A DNA stretch of 64,000 nucleotides from assembly GCF_900129705.1 (NCBI RefSeq), contig NZ_FQWO01000008.1, positions 106,932 to 170,931 on the forward strand, read 5' to 3'. Below the pieces are notes generated by a model. That model was not told the DNA's origin, ran no database searches, and worked only from the letters and a program-made list of their open reading frames with translations. The DNA comes from Flavobacterium granuli. GTDB taxonomy: Bacteria; Bacteroidota; Bacteroidia; Flavobacteriales; Flavobacteriaceae. The translations under genes were made by a program, and so were the position numbers. Below, piece after piece: positions 53,340 to 61,818 of the stretch (position 1 is the stretch's first letter; every line of letters starts with the position of its first letter).

Positions 53340-55247
53340 ATGAAACGTATATTGATTTTACTTGTTTTTTGGGCTTCAGTTAACTCTTTTGCCCAAAAAC
53401 CAAAAGTAATAAATGTAGTAACACACAATCGAACTACAATTATTTGTGATCCGGCTAGTGGTTCAAAATCATACAGCAAACCGGGAATTTTTCCGTCAAT
53501 AAAAACGCCAATTCGCAAAGTGACCATGAACGTAACTTTGGGTAGTCCCGACAGTCTTTTTACGGCACATTGGGATTATCTGGATCACATTAGACTTCGA
53601 AAAAAAGGCGGCAAAAATGGAGAATCGATAAATTATGAACTAGGGCGGATGCTTACTCCATATGGTAGTGTTTATAATAAAGGCTGGCAATGGAAATGGA
53701 AAGTTGATGTGACAGATTTTGCACCCTTTTTGCGCGACAGCTTAGAAATTGAATATGTGCATTCAGGTTATGAGGACAAAACCGTTGGTTGGGCTTTGAC
53801 TATTGACTTCGAAATTGTCGTTGGTCCGCCCGTCGTTGTTCCATTGGGCATAAGCCCGCTTTGGAATGCCGGTTATAAATATGGCGACCCGAAAGAAAAA
53901 ATAGAAGAAAATCTACTCCCGATTGATTATGTATCGGTCGCTGGTGCCGAAATGAGCCGCATCCGCATCCAACATACGGGACATGGAATGGATAAACCAA
54001 AAGGATGCAGCGAATTTTGTCAACGTTGGCGCGAGCTAAAAGTCGATGGTAAAGTTGTTGATCATCGCAATATGTGGAAAGATTGCGGGGATAATCCGCT
54101 TTATCCTCAGGGCGGAACATGGATTTATGATCGCGCTTATTGGTGTCCGGGAGATTTGCAGGTTCCGGATGTGATTGATGTGATGACAGGCCCGGGAAAA
54201 CATAATGTGTCATTAACAATGGAGCCTTATGAAGCTACCGGAAATGTTCAGGCGGTCGAAAATATCTCTGCCTATTTGTTCCAATATTCAAAACCAACAC
54301 ATAAGGTAGATGTTGCTGTTGATCAAATTATGGTGCCTAACAACGAACAGCAATATACTCGCCTGAATCCGGCAAGTTTTAATCCCCGTTTTGTTATTCG
54401 AAACTTGGGATCCGAAAACCTGAAGTCCGTAGTAGTGACTTATGGCACAGAAGGTTTTCCTAATGAAGAGTTTCATTGGAAAGGAAATCTGAAATTTAAC
54501 CAGACGGCCGATATTGTAATTCCGGGAGAAATACAGTCGAAAGCGGGAATGAATAAATATACCGTAAAACTTTCCAAGCCTAATAGTACCAAAGACGGTT
54601 GGGAAGGGGATAATGAGTTGACAACATCTTTTGTTTCTCCCGAGGTATTGCCAACTGATTTTGTTATTCAATTCTTGACCAATAATAAACCAAAAGATAA
54701 TACAATCATTTTGATTGGCGAAAAAGGAGATACCATCTATCATAAGTTGCCAACTGATCTTGAAGCAAACACTCTTTATAAGGATACCATAAGGCTGAAG
54801 GAAGGGAAATATGAATTATGCCTGATTGATAGTGCAGGGAATGGTTTACAGTTTTGGGCGGAACCCAAAAATGGTGATGGCTATTTGCGCATGTTTGATA
54901 TGAATGGCGAACTGATTCATGCATTTGAAAGTGACTGTGGAAATGGGGAAAAACTGAGTTTCACGGCTTCGCCAAATTTTGTGGCCGATAAAACACAGGC
55001 AAAATATGCTTTTTCATTGTATCCTCGATTGGTTACTGATAAAACAGAACTAAATGTGGTCTCAAATAAAACAAGTCAAATGACTGTCTTGATTACCGTT
55101 AATGGAGTTGTTCACGAAAAACATGAATATATCGCTATTAAGAATGGATCATTGACGTATTCTCTGGCTAACTTACCCAAAGGAAGGATTGTCTTAGAGG
55201 TTTTTATGGATGGAGTGAGCAGGTTTAAAGGAAGGTTAAACAAGTAA
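53340..55247 (+). CDS. PNGase F-like peptide-N-glycosidase, exported
   Basis: A 635-residue exported protein (start at 53340; signal peptide ends FAQ at residue ~19). Residues ~55-330 match the two eight-stranded domains of PNGase F, which cuts whole N-glycans from asparagine. The catalytic aspartate is D79 in AHWDYLD, followed by YELGRMLTPYG and VDVTDFAPFL; the second acidic residue is E225 in KGCSEFCQRW; GGTWIYDRAYWCPG is the tryptophan-rich motif. The counterpart of PNGase F E118 is not obvious. The C-terminal ~300 residues, absent from the classic enzyme, look like beta-sandwich domains ending in a type IX-like or adhesion-like tail. It is the only amidase in the locus. Confidence 0.85.
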   Translation: MKRILILLVFWASVNSFAQKPKVINVVTHNRTTIICDPASGSKSYSKPGIFPSIKTPIRKVTMNVTLGSPDSLFTAHWDYLDHIRLRKKGGKNGESINYELGRMLTPYGSVYNKGWQWKWKVDVTDFAPFLRDSLEIEYVHSGYEDKTVGWALTIDFEIVVGPPVVVPLGISPLWNAGYKYGDPKEKIEENLLPIDYVSVAGAEMSRIRIQHTGHGMDKPKGCSEFCQRWRELKVDGKVVDHRNMWKDCGDNPLYPQGGTWIYDRAYWCPGDLQVPDVIDVMTGPGKHNVSLTMEPYEATGNVQAVENISAYLFQYSKPTHKVDVAVDQIMVPNNEQQYTRLNPASFNPRFVIRNLGSENLKSVVVTYGTEGFPNEEFHWKGNLKFNQTADIVIPGEIQSKAGMNKYTVKLSKPNSTKDGWEGDNELTTSFVSPEVLPTDFVIQFLTNNKPKDNTIILIGEKGDTIYHKLPTDLEANTLYKDTIRLKEGKYELCLIDSAGNGLQFWAEPKNGDGYLRMFDMNGELIHAFESDCGNGEKLSFTASPNFVADKTQAKYAFSLYPRLVTDKTELNVVSNKTSQMTVLITVNGVVHEKHEYIAIKNGSLTYSLANLPKGRIVLEVFMDGVSRFKGRLNK

Positions 55248-55290
55248 CGATTATAGAATAAAAAGTCTGGATTGCGAAAGTGATTTGATT

Positions 55291-55370
55291 AGGGTAGAAT
55301 TTTGATAAAGCTGTTTTTTGTTATCTTTAAGGGATATAAACTATGGTAAAAATCAGATTCTACCCTTTTC
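55291..55370 (+). terminator. Long-looped hairpin downstream of the PNGase gene
   Basis: AGGGTAGAAT (55291-55300) and ATTCTACCCT (55357-55366) are perfect inverses with a 56-nt loop and TTTTCTAT after. TTGAT/ATCA inside extends the stem with bulges. It may be the terminator of the PNGase transcript. Confidence 0.45.
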
Positions 55371-55401
55371 TATATTCTGTATAGGTTAATTTAATCCATA
55401 A

Positions 55402-55447
55402 ACTGGTAGGTACTGTTGTGTGGTTCGTTTAATATGTTTTATTTTCG
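55402..55447 (+). promoter_or_regulatory. ACTGGTA-type promoter of the GH20 gene
   Basis: ACTGGTA (55402-55408) and ACTGTTG (55412-55418) form a direct repeat with a 10-bp period. TATTTTCG (55440-55447) is a -7 box 38 bp from the first repeat. This matches the GH2 promoter at 17161-17206 base for base in the AACTGGTAGG core and in spacing. Confidence 0.6.
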
Positions 55448-55527
55448 GCTTTGGATTAAATTAATGCCTTATAATTCATTTAACAAAAAAATAAAGAGTA
55501 AAAACAATAATAATTAAAAACAAAAGT

Positions 55528-57162
55528 ATGGTAAGATCATTTTTATTTTCACTTCTTTTATGTAGTGTAATGTCCTTTGGCCAGGAAGTAAATATTATTC
55601 CTCAACCGGTGCAAGTCACTACAAATACAGGAAGTTTTGTCATTAACCCTAAAACAAGTTTAGTGGTTTCGAACAAAACAGATAATGCTACTGCTGCTTT
55701 TTTGAATGAATATTTGTCAGACTATTATGGTTTCAAATTGCCTATAGTTAAGAAAGCTGCAAAAAACTACATCAAATTCAATAGTCTTAAAAACGTTAAA
55801 GGACTAAAAGCGGAAGGTTATAGTTTGAAAAGTGACAGTAAGGGAGTAATAATAGCAGGGAACTCTGCTATTGGAACTTTTTACGGTATGCAAACATTGA
55901 TTCAGTTACTTCCATTAGAAAAAAGCGATGCTTTAAAGATTGCTGCTGTTGATGTGAAGGACGAACCTCGTTTTGTCTATAGAGGAGCAATGCTTGATGT
56001 AGCGCGTCATTTTTTTCCGGTTTCTTTCGTTAAAAAATTCATCGATTATTTAGCATTGCACAAATTAAATTATTTCCATTGGCATTTAACCGAAGATCAA
56101 GGATGGAGAATAGAAATAAAGAAATATCCAAAATTAACAGAAATTGGTTCTCATAGAAACGGATCTATTGTGGGGAGATATCCTGGAAAAGGAAATGATA
56201 ATACTCCGGAAGGGGGCTTTTATACACAAGAAGAAGTAAAAGATATTGTTAAATATGCTTCGGATCGTTTTATTACCGTGATTCCGGAAATCGAAATGCC
56301 GGGACACAGTAGTGCCGCAATTGCTGCTTATCCTATGTTAAGTTGTTTTCCAGACGAGAAAACAGAAATACCTGCCAATATGATTTCAGAAAAAAGCAAA
56401 CAGGAATTGGCAAATGGAAAGGTGAAATTGGTTCAGGAAACATGGGGTGTTTTTACCGATGTTTATGCGCCAACTGAATATACGTTTAAATTTTTGGAAG
56501 ATGTTCTTGATGAAGTGATGGCTTTGTTTCCATCAAAATACATCCATGTTGGTGGTGATGAATCCCCTAAGGATGCTTGGAAAAGAAGTGAATTTTGCCA
56601 GCAATTGATAAAAGAGAAAGGCTTAAAAGATGAGCATGAATTGCAAAGTTACTTTATTCAACGTATGGAGAAGTACATTAATAAAAAGGGAAGAACTTTA
56701 ATTGGCTGGGATGAAATCCTTGAAGGAGGGCTTGCGCCAAATGCTATTGTAATGAGTTGGAGAGGTGAAGCAGGTGGAATAGCGGCTGCCAAAGAAAATC
56801 ATCAGGTTATTATGACTCCTGGAAGTCATGTGTATTTAGATCATTCACAGACTAAAGAAGAAACAGAGGTTACTATTGGAGGATTTACTAATTTGGAAAA
56901 AATTTATAGCTATGAGCCAATTCCAAAAGAACTAAATGAGCAACAAGCGCAATATGTATTGGGTGCTCAAGGGAATATTTGGACCGAATATATGCTTAAT
57001 CCTGCCAAAGTGGAGTACATGATATTTCCTCGCCTAAGTGCGTTAAGCGAAGTCTTATGGTCTCCAAAGGAGAAAAAAGACTGGCCTGCTTTTCAAACGA
57101 AAATTGAAACCCAGAAAAAAAGATATGATATGTGGGGAGCTAATTATTATAAAGGAAAATAA
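55528..57162 (+). CDS. GH20 beta-N-acetylhexosaminidase, exported
   Basis: A 544-residue canonical hexosaminidase: signal peptide (ends FGQ at ~19), GH20b domain (about 22-145), and barrel with RGAMLDVARHFFP, HWHLTEDQGWRIE, PEIEMPGHSSAA and the catalytic D344-E345 in VGGDESPK. The C-terminal LSALSEVLWSPKEK is standard. It removes terminal beta-GlcNAc or beta-GalNAc by substrate-assisted catalysis. It has a separate promoter with ACTGGTA repeats and its own terminator. Of the three GH20 proteins of the locus this is the most ordinary. Confidence 0.94.
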   Translation: MVRSFLFSLLLCSVMSFGQEVNIIPQPVQVTTNTGSFVINPKTSLVVSNKTDNATAAFLNEYLSDYYGFKLPIVKKAAKNYIKFNSLKNVKGLKAEGYSLKSDSKGVIIAGNSAIGTFYGMQTLIQLLPLEKSDALKIAAVDVKDEPRFVYRGAMLDVARHFFPVSFVKKFIDYLALHKLNYFHWHLTEDQGWRIEIKKYPKLTEIGSHRNGSIVGRYPGKGNDNTPEGGFYTQEEVKDIVKYASDRFITVIPEIEMPGHSSAAIAAYPMLSCFPDEKTEIPANMISEKSKQELANGKVKLVQETWGVFTDVYAPTEYTFKFLEDVLDEVMALFPSKYIHVGGDESPKDAWKRSEFCQQLIKEKGLKDEHELQSYFIQRMEKYINKKGRTLIGWDEILEGGLAPNAIVMSWRGEAGGIAAAKENHQVIMTPGSHVYLDHSQTKEETEVTIGGFTNLEKIYSYEPIPKELNEQQAQYVLGAQGNIWTEYMLNPAKVEYMIFPRLSALSEVLWSPKEKKDWPAFQTKIETQKKRYDMWGANYYKGK

Positions 57163-57193
57163 GATAACTCCCAATTGATTTGTAATTATTGTA

Positions 57194-57230
57194 ATGCCCT
57201 CTCATTTTTTGAGAGGGCATTTTTATTGTA
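57194..57230 (+). terminator. Terminator at the right end of the glycan locus
   Basis: AATGCCCTCTCA pairs with TGAGAGGGCATT across a T-rich loop, followed by TTTTATT. Confidence 0.9.
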
Positions 57231-57296
57231 ATAAAAATTAATGAAAAATTAGTATGTCATCTATGTTGCCAAATGATCCTGAGTAGTTTTTTTTTG

Positions 57297-57659
57297 TTAT
57301 TTGAATTTTAGTTTATATTTAAATCCGTCAATATCAGTTGCGATTAGTTTGTTATGACTAACTTGTTCAAGAACAATTTCTATTTCCGTGTCTTCTTTTC
57401 CAATCAAAATTCCAATACCATTTTTACCCTCAATAATTATTTTGCCTTGAACATGGTTTCCTTCCTCATCAGTTCCGAAAACATATTTATTGTATTTTAG
57501 TGAATCTGTGATTTTAGTAGATGTCTTTGTTTTTTTGGTTACGGTGGATTTATCTATTATGTTTTTTTCATTCAGGATTGTTTTTTTTTGTTCGCAGCCT
57601 ATATTGATTATGGCTAGGAAGATGGTGAGTAGCTGTATTGTTTTAATTTTACAAAGCAT
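57297..57659 (-). CDS. Small putative lipoprotein of unknown function
   Basis: A 120-residue protein with a signal peptide and lipobox (AIINIGC, cysteine about residue 20) followed by a lysine/threonine-rich linker and a ~60-residue beta-rich region (GKIIIEGKNGIGILIGKEDTEIE). I choose the start at 57659; an upstream in-frame ATG at 57719 would put 20 extra residues before the signal peptide. No family is recognised. It lies between the GH20 terminator and the two-component genes and is transcribed on the minus strand. It faces the glycan locus convergently. Confidence 0.65.
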   Translation of the reverse strand: MLCKIKTIQLLTIFLAIINIGCEQKKTILNEKNIIDKSTVTKKTKTSTKITDSLKYNKYVFGTDEEGNHVQGKIIIEGKNGIGILIGKEDTEIEIVLEQVSHNKLIATDIDGFKYKLKFK

Positions 57660-57923
57660 CTTTTTAATTTTATTCAAAAGTACTTTTACTTGGAAAAAAA
57701 AGTTTACGGGAAACCTCATTTGGTAAGCTTTTTATTGAAATGCTAGATTTCTTGACCCATATAGTTTGCTGAAATTATTAAGTGTTAATTTCTTAGACCA
57801 ATTTTAAAGTATAAAAAGCAATGGTTTTTCACCTGTAATATTAAAATGAATCGCAGTTGTTATAAAAAGAAGTTATTTCTTTTTGGAGACAAGGTGGGTT
57901 TAATTAACTAAAATTAACCATTT

Positions 57924-58592
57924 TTAGATCAATCCTAGATCTTTGGCAATAGCTACAAGATGAGTAGTATTATTAGCTTTAAAGTAGATTTTGAGTTTGT
58001 TGATGCGCTTCTCGATGCTACTGCTTCCATTAGGAGTTATTCCAGTTTTTTTGAATTCAGAAGCGATTTCATCCAAGGTAAGGCCGAACGACAATGATTT
58101 TAAAAGAGAAATATCATAAGCTTCGATTTCGAATATTGCTTTGTTGTTTAGCACATGAGACAATGCAGCAGAGATGATTTTGGTTTCATCGCTAAAAACA
58201 TTTTCGACAGTTTTTTTGAGCTCAGGAATACTATTTCTTCCTTTGGAAACATAGGCATTAATACCTAAATTATTAAAAAGGGATTTTATTCTATAGGATT
58301 TATCTTCGATAGAAAATACAATTGTTTTGATATCGGTCTGAATTTTTTTCACTGCGGTAATCAGTTCTTCACCGGAAGTTAATCGGTTTTCACGATGGTC
58401 AGTTTTGAATGATAAGTCGCTAATAAGTAAATCGTAAGGAGAGTCGTCCAGAATTGCTTTCTTGATTTTTAGTAAGGCATCATCACAGTATTTTGCATGA
58501 TGAATTTCTGAAATGGAAAGCTCTTCTAATATTTGAACGACCGCAATACTGATACTGTCTAAATCTTCGGCTACTAAAACTTTATTGAACAT
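57924..58592 (-). CDS. Response regulator, NarL/FixJ type
   Basis: A 222-residue protein with an N-terminal receiver domain (VLVAEDLDSIS, phosphoacceptor D59 in LLISDLSF) and a C-terminal LuxR-like helix-turn-helix (about 155-222, LTLDEIASEFKKTGITPNGSSSIEKRINKL). It starts 11 nt after the histidine kinase gene, so they form one operon and a cognate pair. The target is unknown; its nearness to the glycan locus permits a role there but does not show it. Confidence 0.88.
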   Translation of the reverse strand: MFNKVLVAEDLDSISIAVVQILEELSISEIHHAKYCDDALLKIKKAILDDSPYDLLISDLSFKTDHRENRLTSGEELITAVKKIQTDIKTIVFSIEDKSYRIKSLFNNLGINAYVSKGRNSIPELKKTVENVFSDETKIISAALSHVLNNKAIFEIEAYDISLLKSLSFGLTLDEIASEFKKTGITPNGSSSIEKRINKLKIYFKANNTTHLVAIAKDLGLI

Positions 58593-58603
58593 AATGGCTA
58601 CGG

Positions 58604-60322
58604 TTATATAGGTAATGTAAAGCTTGTTTTGAACCCTTTATGGGATTTAGTATCAAAAGTAATAGTTCCATTTATGGATAGAATACGGTTTTCCACATTT
58701 TGGAGTCCATTTCTGATGTTTTTTTTGTCAAGTACTGCTCCAAGGCCGTTGTCAGTGTAATCTATTTGTAATTTATGTTCGTTTTTTTTGAAAGTAATTA
58801 CTGCTAAATTACATTGGCTGTGTTTTTTCATATTGACAAGTAATTCCTGTAATACGCGGTATATAATGATTTTTTTAGTGTTTTCTATTTTTGTCCAATG
58901 TATGGAATCAAGTCCGTTTACTATTATATTTACTTCATTGGTATTGAAGCTTGAGATTAATTCTTTAAGGTTAGATGCAAAATTTGAGCCAGTTTCAATA
59001 GTGCTATTTTCTTTTGAAATGTTTCGGGTTCTAGAGTAAATGGTATCAAGATTTGTGAGTAATATTTCCTTATTTTGACTGGAGGATAAATCCTGTGTTT
59101 CGGCAAAAGTCATGACGTGGTAGACATCATTGGCTAATTCATCGTGCAGTTTTTTTGCAATTCGGGTTTCGGTGTTATATGAAGTTTGAATTTTCTCTCT
59201 TTTGTTTTTTGCTATCAAAAAATAAGAAATGAATAGTGTCGTTAGGAGTCCTATTGTCACTACAAAATAAATGAGTAAATTTTTATTTTTTTCTTGTTCT
59301 AAATGTAGAACCTTTTGTTCTTTTAGTTTTATATTTTCATCTTTCTCCTTTTTAGAATCGTATTTAATTTTAGCAAATTGATTCTTCATCTTTTGCCTTG
59401 CTTTATTTACACTGTCATTGATGCGCAGGTATTGTAAGGAGTATTTTTTCGATTGACTAGAAGGACTGTTTTTAATTAATAATTCTAAACATTTCAGGCG
59501 GTCATCAATACTTTTTATCTCGGTTGCTTTTTTATAAGTTAATAAGGCATAATCTGTAGCTAGCTTTGGATGACTTTTACTATAGTATTCAGCAAGATGA
59601 TAATAACTCGCCATCATACCCCAGTTATCTAATATTCGTAATCTTATTTTGAAGGATTGATTTAAATAATTAAGCGCTTTTGGATTACCTGTTTTAAAAT
59701 AGGAATAGCCTAAATTATCGAGTAGTCTAGCATAAATTTCCGGACTATTTATTAGCTCTTTTTTTAAAGTTAACGGTAAAATAATTTTTATGGCGTTATG
59801 GAATTTGTTTTGATCTATATAAACTAGCGCTATATTGCTTTTTACACTTATTTTTTCAATTGTGTCTGTTTTTAGACTTAATGCTTTATTAAAATAATAT
59901 AATGAATTGTCGTAGTCAGAGGTATACAGGTAATTATTTCCTAGTGCATTATAGATGTTCCATTTGCCATTTGGATATTTATCGGTGTTTTCTATAAAAG
60001 GAAGAGCTTCGATTGCTGTTGCTTCACCACCGGAATAATCTCCTGAAAAGATATGAATTTGAGCCATCCATGCTATTGTATGGATGATTCTGGAAGTATC
60101 TTTTTCCTGAATAGATTCTTGTTTGGCTTGATTGAAATAGTAGTAGGACCTTTCAAGGTTTGTATTTTGAAAATGTTTGTAGCCCAGTTGTAAGAGTGTG
60201 TCTATTTTGGGATAGGTCTTTTTTTTGGTTATGGTTTGTGTTTTTTTTTCACAGGATTGTAGGACAATAAATATTATCAGTAATACAATATAAATGGGGG
60301 AGTATCGCTTCTTTGGTATCAT
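58604..60322 (-). CDS. TPR-containing sensor histidine kinase, probable lipoprotein
   Basis: A 572-residue kinase. The N-terminus has a lipobox (FIVLQSC, C24), then about seven tetratricopeptide repeats (about 38-300, for example AYYYFNQ, ALGNNYLYTSDYDNSLYYFNKAL), a coiled-coil stretch, one transmembrane helix (LIYFVVTIGLLTTLFISYFL), a HisKA_3 phosphoacceptor in KKLHDELANDVYHVM, and a HATPase domain with VLQELLVNMKKHSQ and DNGLGA. Both a lipobox and an internal membrane helix with cytoplasmic kinase are seen in this Bacteroidota class. Ligand unknown; the periplasmic TPRs probably bind a protein. Confidence 0.88.
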   Translation of the reverse strand: MIPKKRYSPIYIVLLIIFIVLQSCEKKTQTITKKKTYPKIDTLLQLGYKHFQNTNLERSYYYFNQAKQESIQEKDTSRIIHTIAWMAQIHIFSGDYSGGEATAIEALPFIENTDKYPNGKWNIYNALGNNYLYTSDYDNSLYYFNKALSLKTDTIEKISVKSNIALVYIDQNKFHNAIKIILPLTLKKELINSPEIYARLLDNLGYSYFKTGNPKALNYLNQSFKIRLRILDNWGMMASYYHLAEYYSKSHPKLATDYALLTYKKATEIKSIDDRLKCLELLIKNSPSSQSKKYSLQYLRINDSVNKARQKMKNQFAKIKYDSKKEKDENIKLKEQKVLHLEQEKNKNLLIYFVVTIGLLTTLFISYFLIAKNKREKIQTSYNTETRIAKKLHDELANDVYHVMTFAETQDLSSSQNKEILLTNLDTIYSRTRNISKENSTIETGSNFASNLKELISSFNTNEVNIIVNGLDSIHWTKIENTKKIIIYRVLQELLVNMKKHSQCNLAVITFKKNEHKLQIDYTDNGLGAVLDKKNIRNGLQNVENRILSINGTITFDTKSHKGFKTSFTLPI

Positions 60323-60419
60323 TGCTCGAAAATACAGAAATTAATTAAAATACAGAAAAGTAATGACTCATATTGTTGGGGTTTTTGTAAATCGATTTTA
60401 AGGCCGTTAATAAATAAAA

Positions 60420-60447
60420 AAACCTCAATCTTTCGATTGAGGTTTCT
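60420..60447 (-). terminator. Terminator of the infC-rpmI-rplT cluster
   Basis: On the minus strand AAACCTCAATC pairs with GATTGAGGTTT across GAAA, followed by a T tract. Confidence 0.88.
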
Positions 60448-60485
60448 ATATAAGTAAGTAGTCTTAAATTGAGTTGATAAAACGT

Positions 60486-60830
60486 TTATTTTACTTTGTT
60501 AAGTACAGCTTTGAAAGCTTCAGGGTGGTTCATAGCTAAATCTGCAAGAACTTTACGGTTCAATTCGATTCCGTTAGCTTTTACTTTACCCATGAATTGT
60601 GAATAAGACATTCCTTCCAATCTAGCTCCAGCGTTGATACGTTGAATCCATAAAGCACGGAAATTTCTTTTGTTCACTTTTCTGTCACGGTAAGCGTAGC
60701 ACATTGCTTTCTCTACCGCATTCTTAGCAACTGTCCAAACGTTTTTACGTCTACCAAAGAAACCTTTGGCTTGCTTCATTATTTTTTTTCTTCTTGCTCT
60801 TTTAGCAACTGAATTTACCGATCTTGGCAT
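60486..60830 (-). CDS. rplT: 50S ribosomal protein L20
   Basis: A 114-residue highly basic protein with the L20 start [15 protein letters not shown] and the [20 protein letters not shown] segment. It binds 23S rRNA early in assembly, and in other bacteria represses its own operon. It is the last gene of the thrS-infC-rpmI-rplT set. Confidence 0.97.
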   Translation of the reverse strand: MPRSVNSVAKRARRKKIMKQAKGFFGRRKNVWTVAKNAVEKAMCYAYRDRKVNKRNFRALWIQRINAGARLEGMSYSQFMGKVKANGIELNRKVLADLAMNHPEAFKAVLNKVK

Positions 60831-60930
60831 AATTTTATTGTTTTTTTGTAGCAGGCGTCCCGAATTAAATCAAGAGAACTTAATGGCCATACTCCAAGGT
60901 TATTTTAAATTGTTTTAACCTAAAGAATTA

Positions 60931-61128
60931 TTAGATAATTCTTAATTGTTGTTTGATGCTTTTCATATCTGTTTTGTGAACTAGCGCTGAGTGTGTCAAA
61001 GCTAATTTACGTTTTTTAGATTTTTTAGTCAAGATGTGACTTTTAAAAGCATGCTTTCTTTTAATCTTTCCAGAACCAGTAACTTTAAAACGTTTCTTGG
61101 CGCTAGATTTGGTTTTCATTTTAGGCAT
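60931..61128 (-). CDS. rpmI: 50S ribosomal protein L35
   Basis: A 65-residue basic protein with the family start [20 protein letters not shown] and [16 protein letters not shown] centre (here [14 protein letters not shown]). It lies between infC and rplT, as usual in bacteria. Confidence 0.97.
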   Translation of the reverse strand: MPKMKTKSSAKKRFKVTGSGKIKRKHAFKSHILTKKSKKRKLALTHSALVHKTDMKSIKQQLRII

Positions 61129-61187
61129 TTTTTCCTAGTGTTTTAATTTATTCTTACTTACTTATGTCTTGGTCTGAAAGTTTAAAA

Positions 61188-61245
61188 GTCAAAAGTCAAA
61201 AGTCAGTTTATGACTTTCGACTTTAAGACTTTCTACTTTAAGACT
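61188..61245 (-). repeat. AAAGTC/GACTTT simple repeats between infC and rpmI
   Basis: Three direct AAAAGTC copies (about 61193-61214) are followed by five GACTTT/ACTTT copies in the inverse orientation (61211-61245). The two groups can pair into a long hairpin in the infC-rpmI spacer. It might modulate read-through to rpmI-rplT. Confidence 0.6.
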
Positions 61246-61802
61246 TATTTCTTTTTCTTCGGAGCAATGAACATAATCATTCTCTTTCCTTCCAGAACTG
61301 GCATTGCTTCTACTTTTCCAAATTCTTCTAAGTCTGTCGCCAATCTTAATAATAAGATTTGACCCTGATCTTTATAGATGATAGAACGCCCTTTAAAGAA
61401 AACGAACGCCTTTAATTTGGCACCTTCTTTTAGAAATTTTTCAGCATTCTTTCTCTTGAATTCATAATCATGCTCATCTGTTTGAGGACCAAAACGAATT
61501 TCCTTAACAGTTACCTGTGTAGATTTAGCCTTAAGAACCTTATCACGTTTCTTTTGTTCGTAAACAAATTTCTTGTAATCCATGATTTTACAAACTGGTG
61601 GCTCTGCATTTGGAGAAATCTCAACCAGATCTAATTCAAATTGGTCAGCTAATCTTAAAGCCTCTGAAAGTTTAAAAACTCCAGGCTCAATATTTTCACC
61701 TACAAGTCGTACTTCTTGTACACCACGAATAAGATTGTTTATTCTGTGTGCATCCTTTTTTTCTACGCGAGGTTGATAACCTCTGTTGCTTCTTATTGCT
61801 AT
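61245..61802 (-). CDS. infC: Translation initiation factor IF-3 with non-AUG (AUA) start
   Basis: The protein keeps the initiator tRNA selection accurate and binds the 30S subunit. From 61802 the frame reads [19 protein letters not shown] after the initiating codon, continues through [11 protein letters not shown] and [18 protein letters not shown], and ends at 61245 with IAPKKKK. The first ATG in frame is only at 61583 and would remove the entire N-terminal domain, so the start must lie upstream; the only fitting codon is ATA at 61802-61800, giving 185 residues. Rare start codons are known in infC and let IF-3 repress itself. The thrS stop is 16 nt upstream. Confidence 0.9.
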   Translation of the reverse strand: MAIRSNRGYQPRVEKKDAHRINNLIRGVQEVRLVGENIEPGVFKLSEALRLADQFELDLVEISPNAEPPVCKIMDYKKFVYEQKKRDKVLKAKSTQVTVKEIRFGPQTDEHDYEFKRKNAEKFLKEGAKLKAFVFFKGRSIIYKDQGQILLLRLATDLEEFGKVEAMPVLEGKRMIMFIAPKKKK

Positions 61803-61818
61803 GACTTTATAATTTAAG

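Noticed and set aside
17085..57230. Locus as a recent horizontal island
   Set aside because: No integrase, tRNA attachment site, flanking repeats or IS elements are visible, and base composition is like the neighbouring core genes.
61245..61583. infC beginning at the first ATG (112 residues)
   Set aside because: It would lack the N-terminal domain, and the upstream frame encodes conserved IF-3 sequence up to an ATA codon at 61802.
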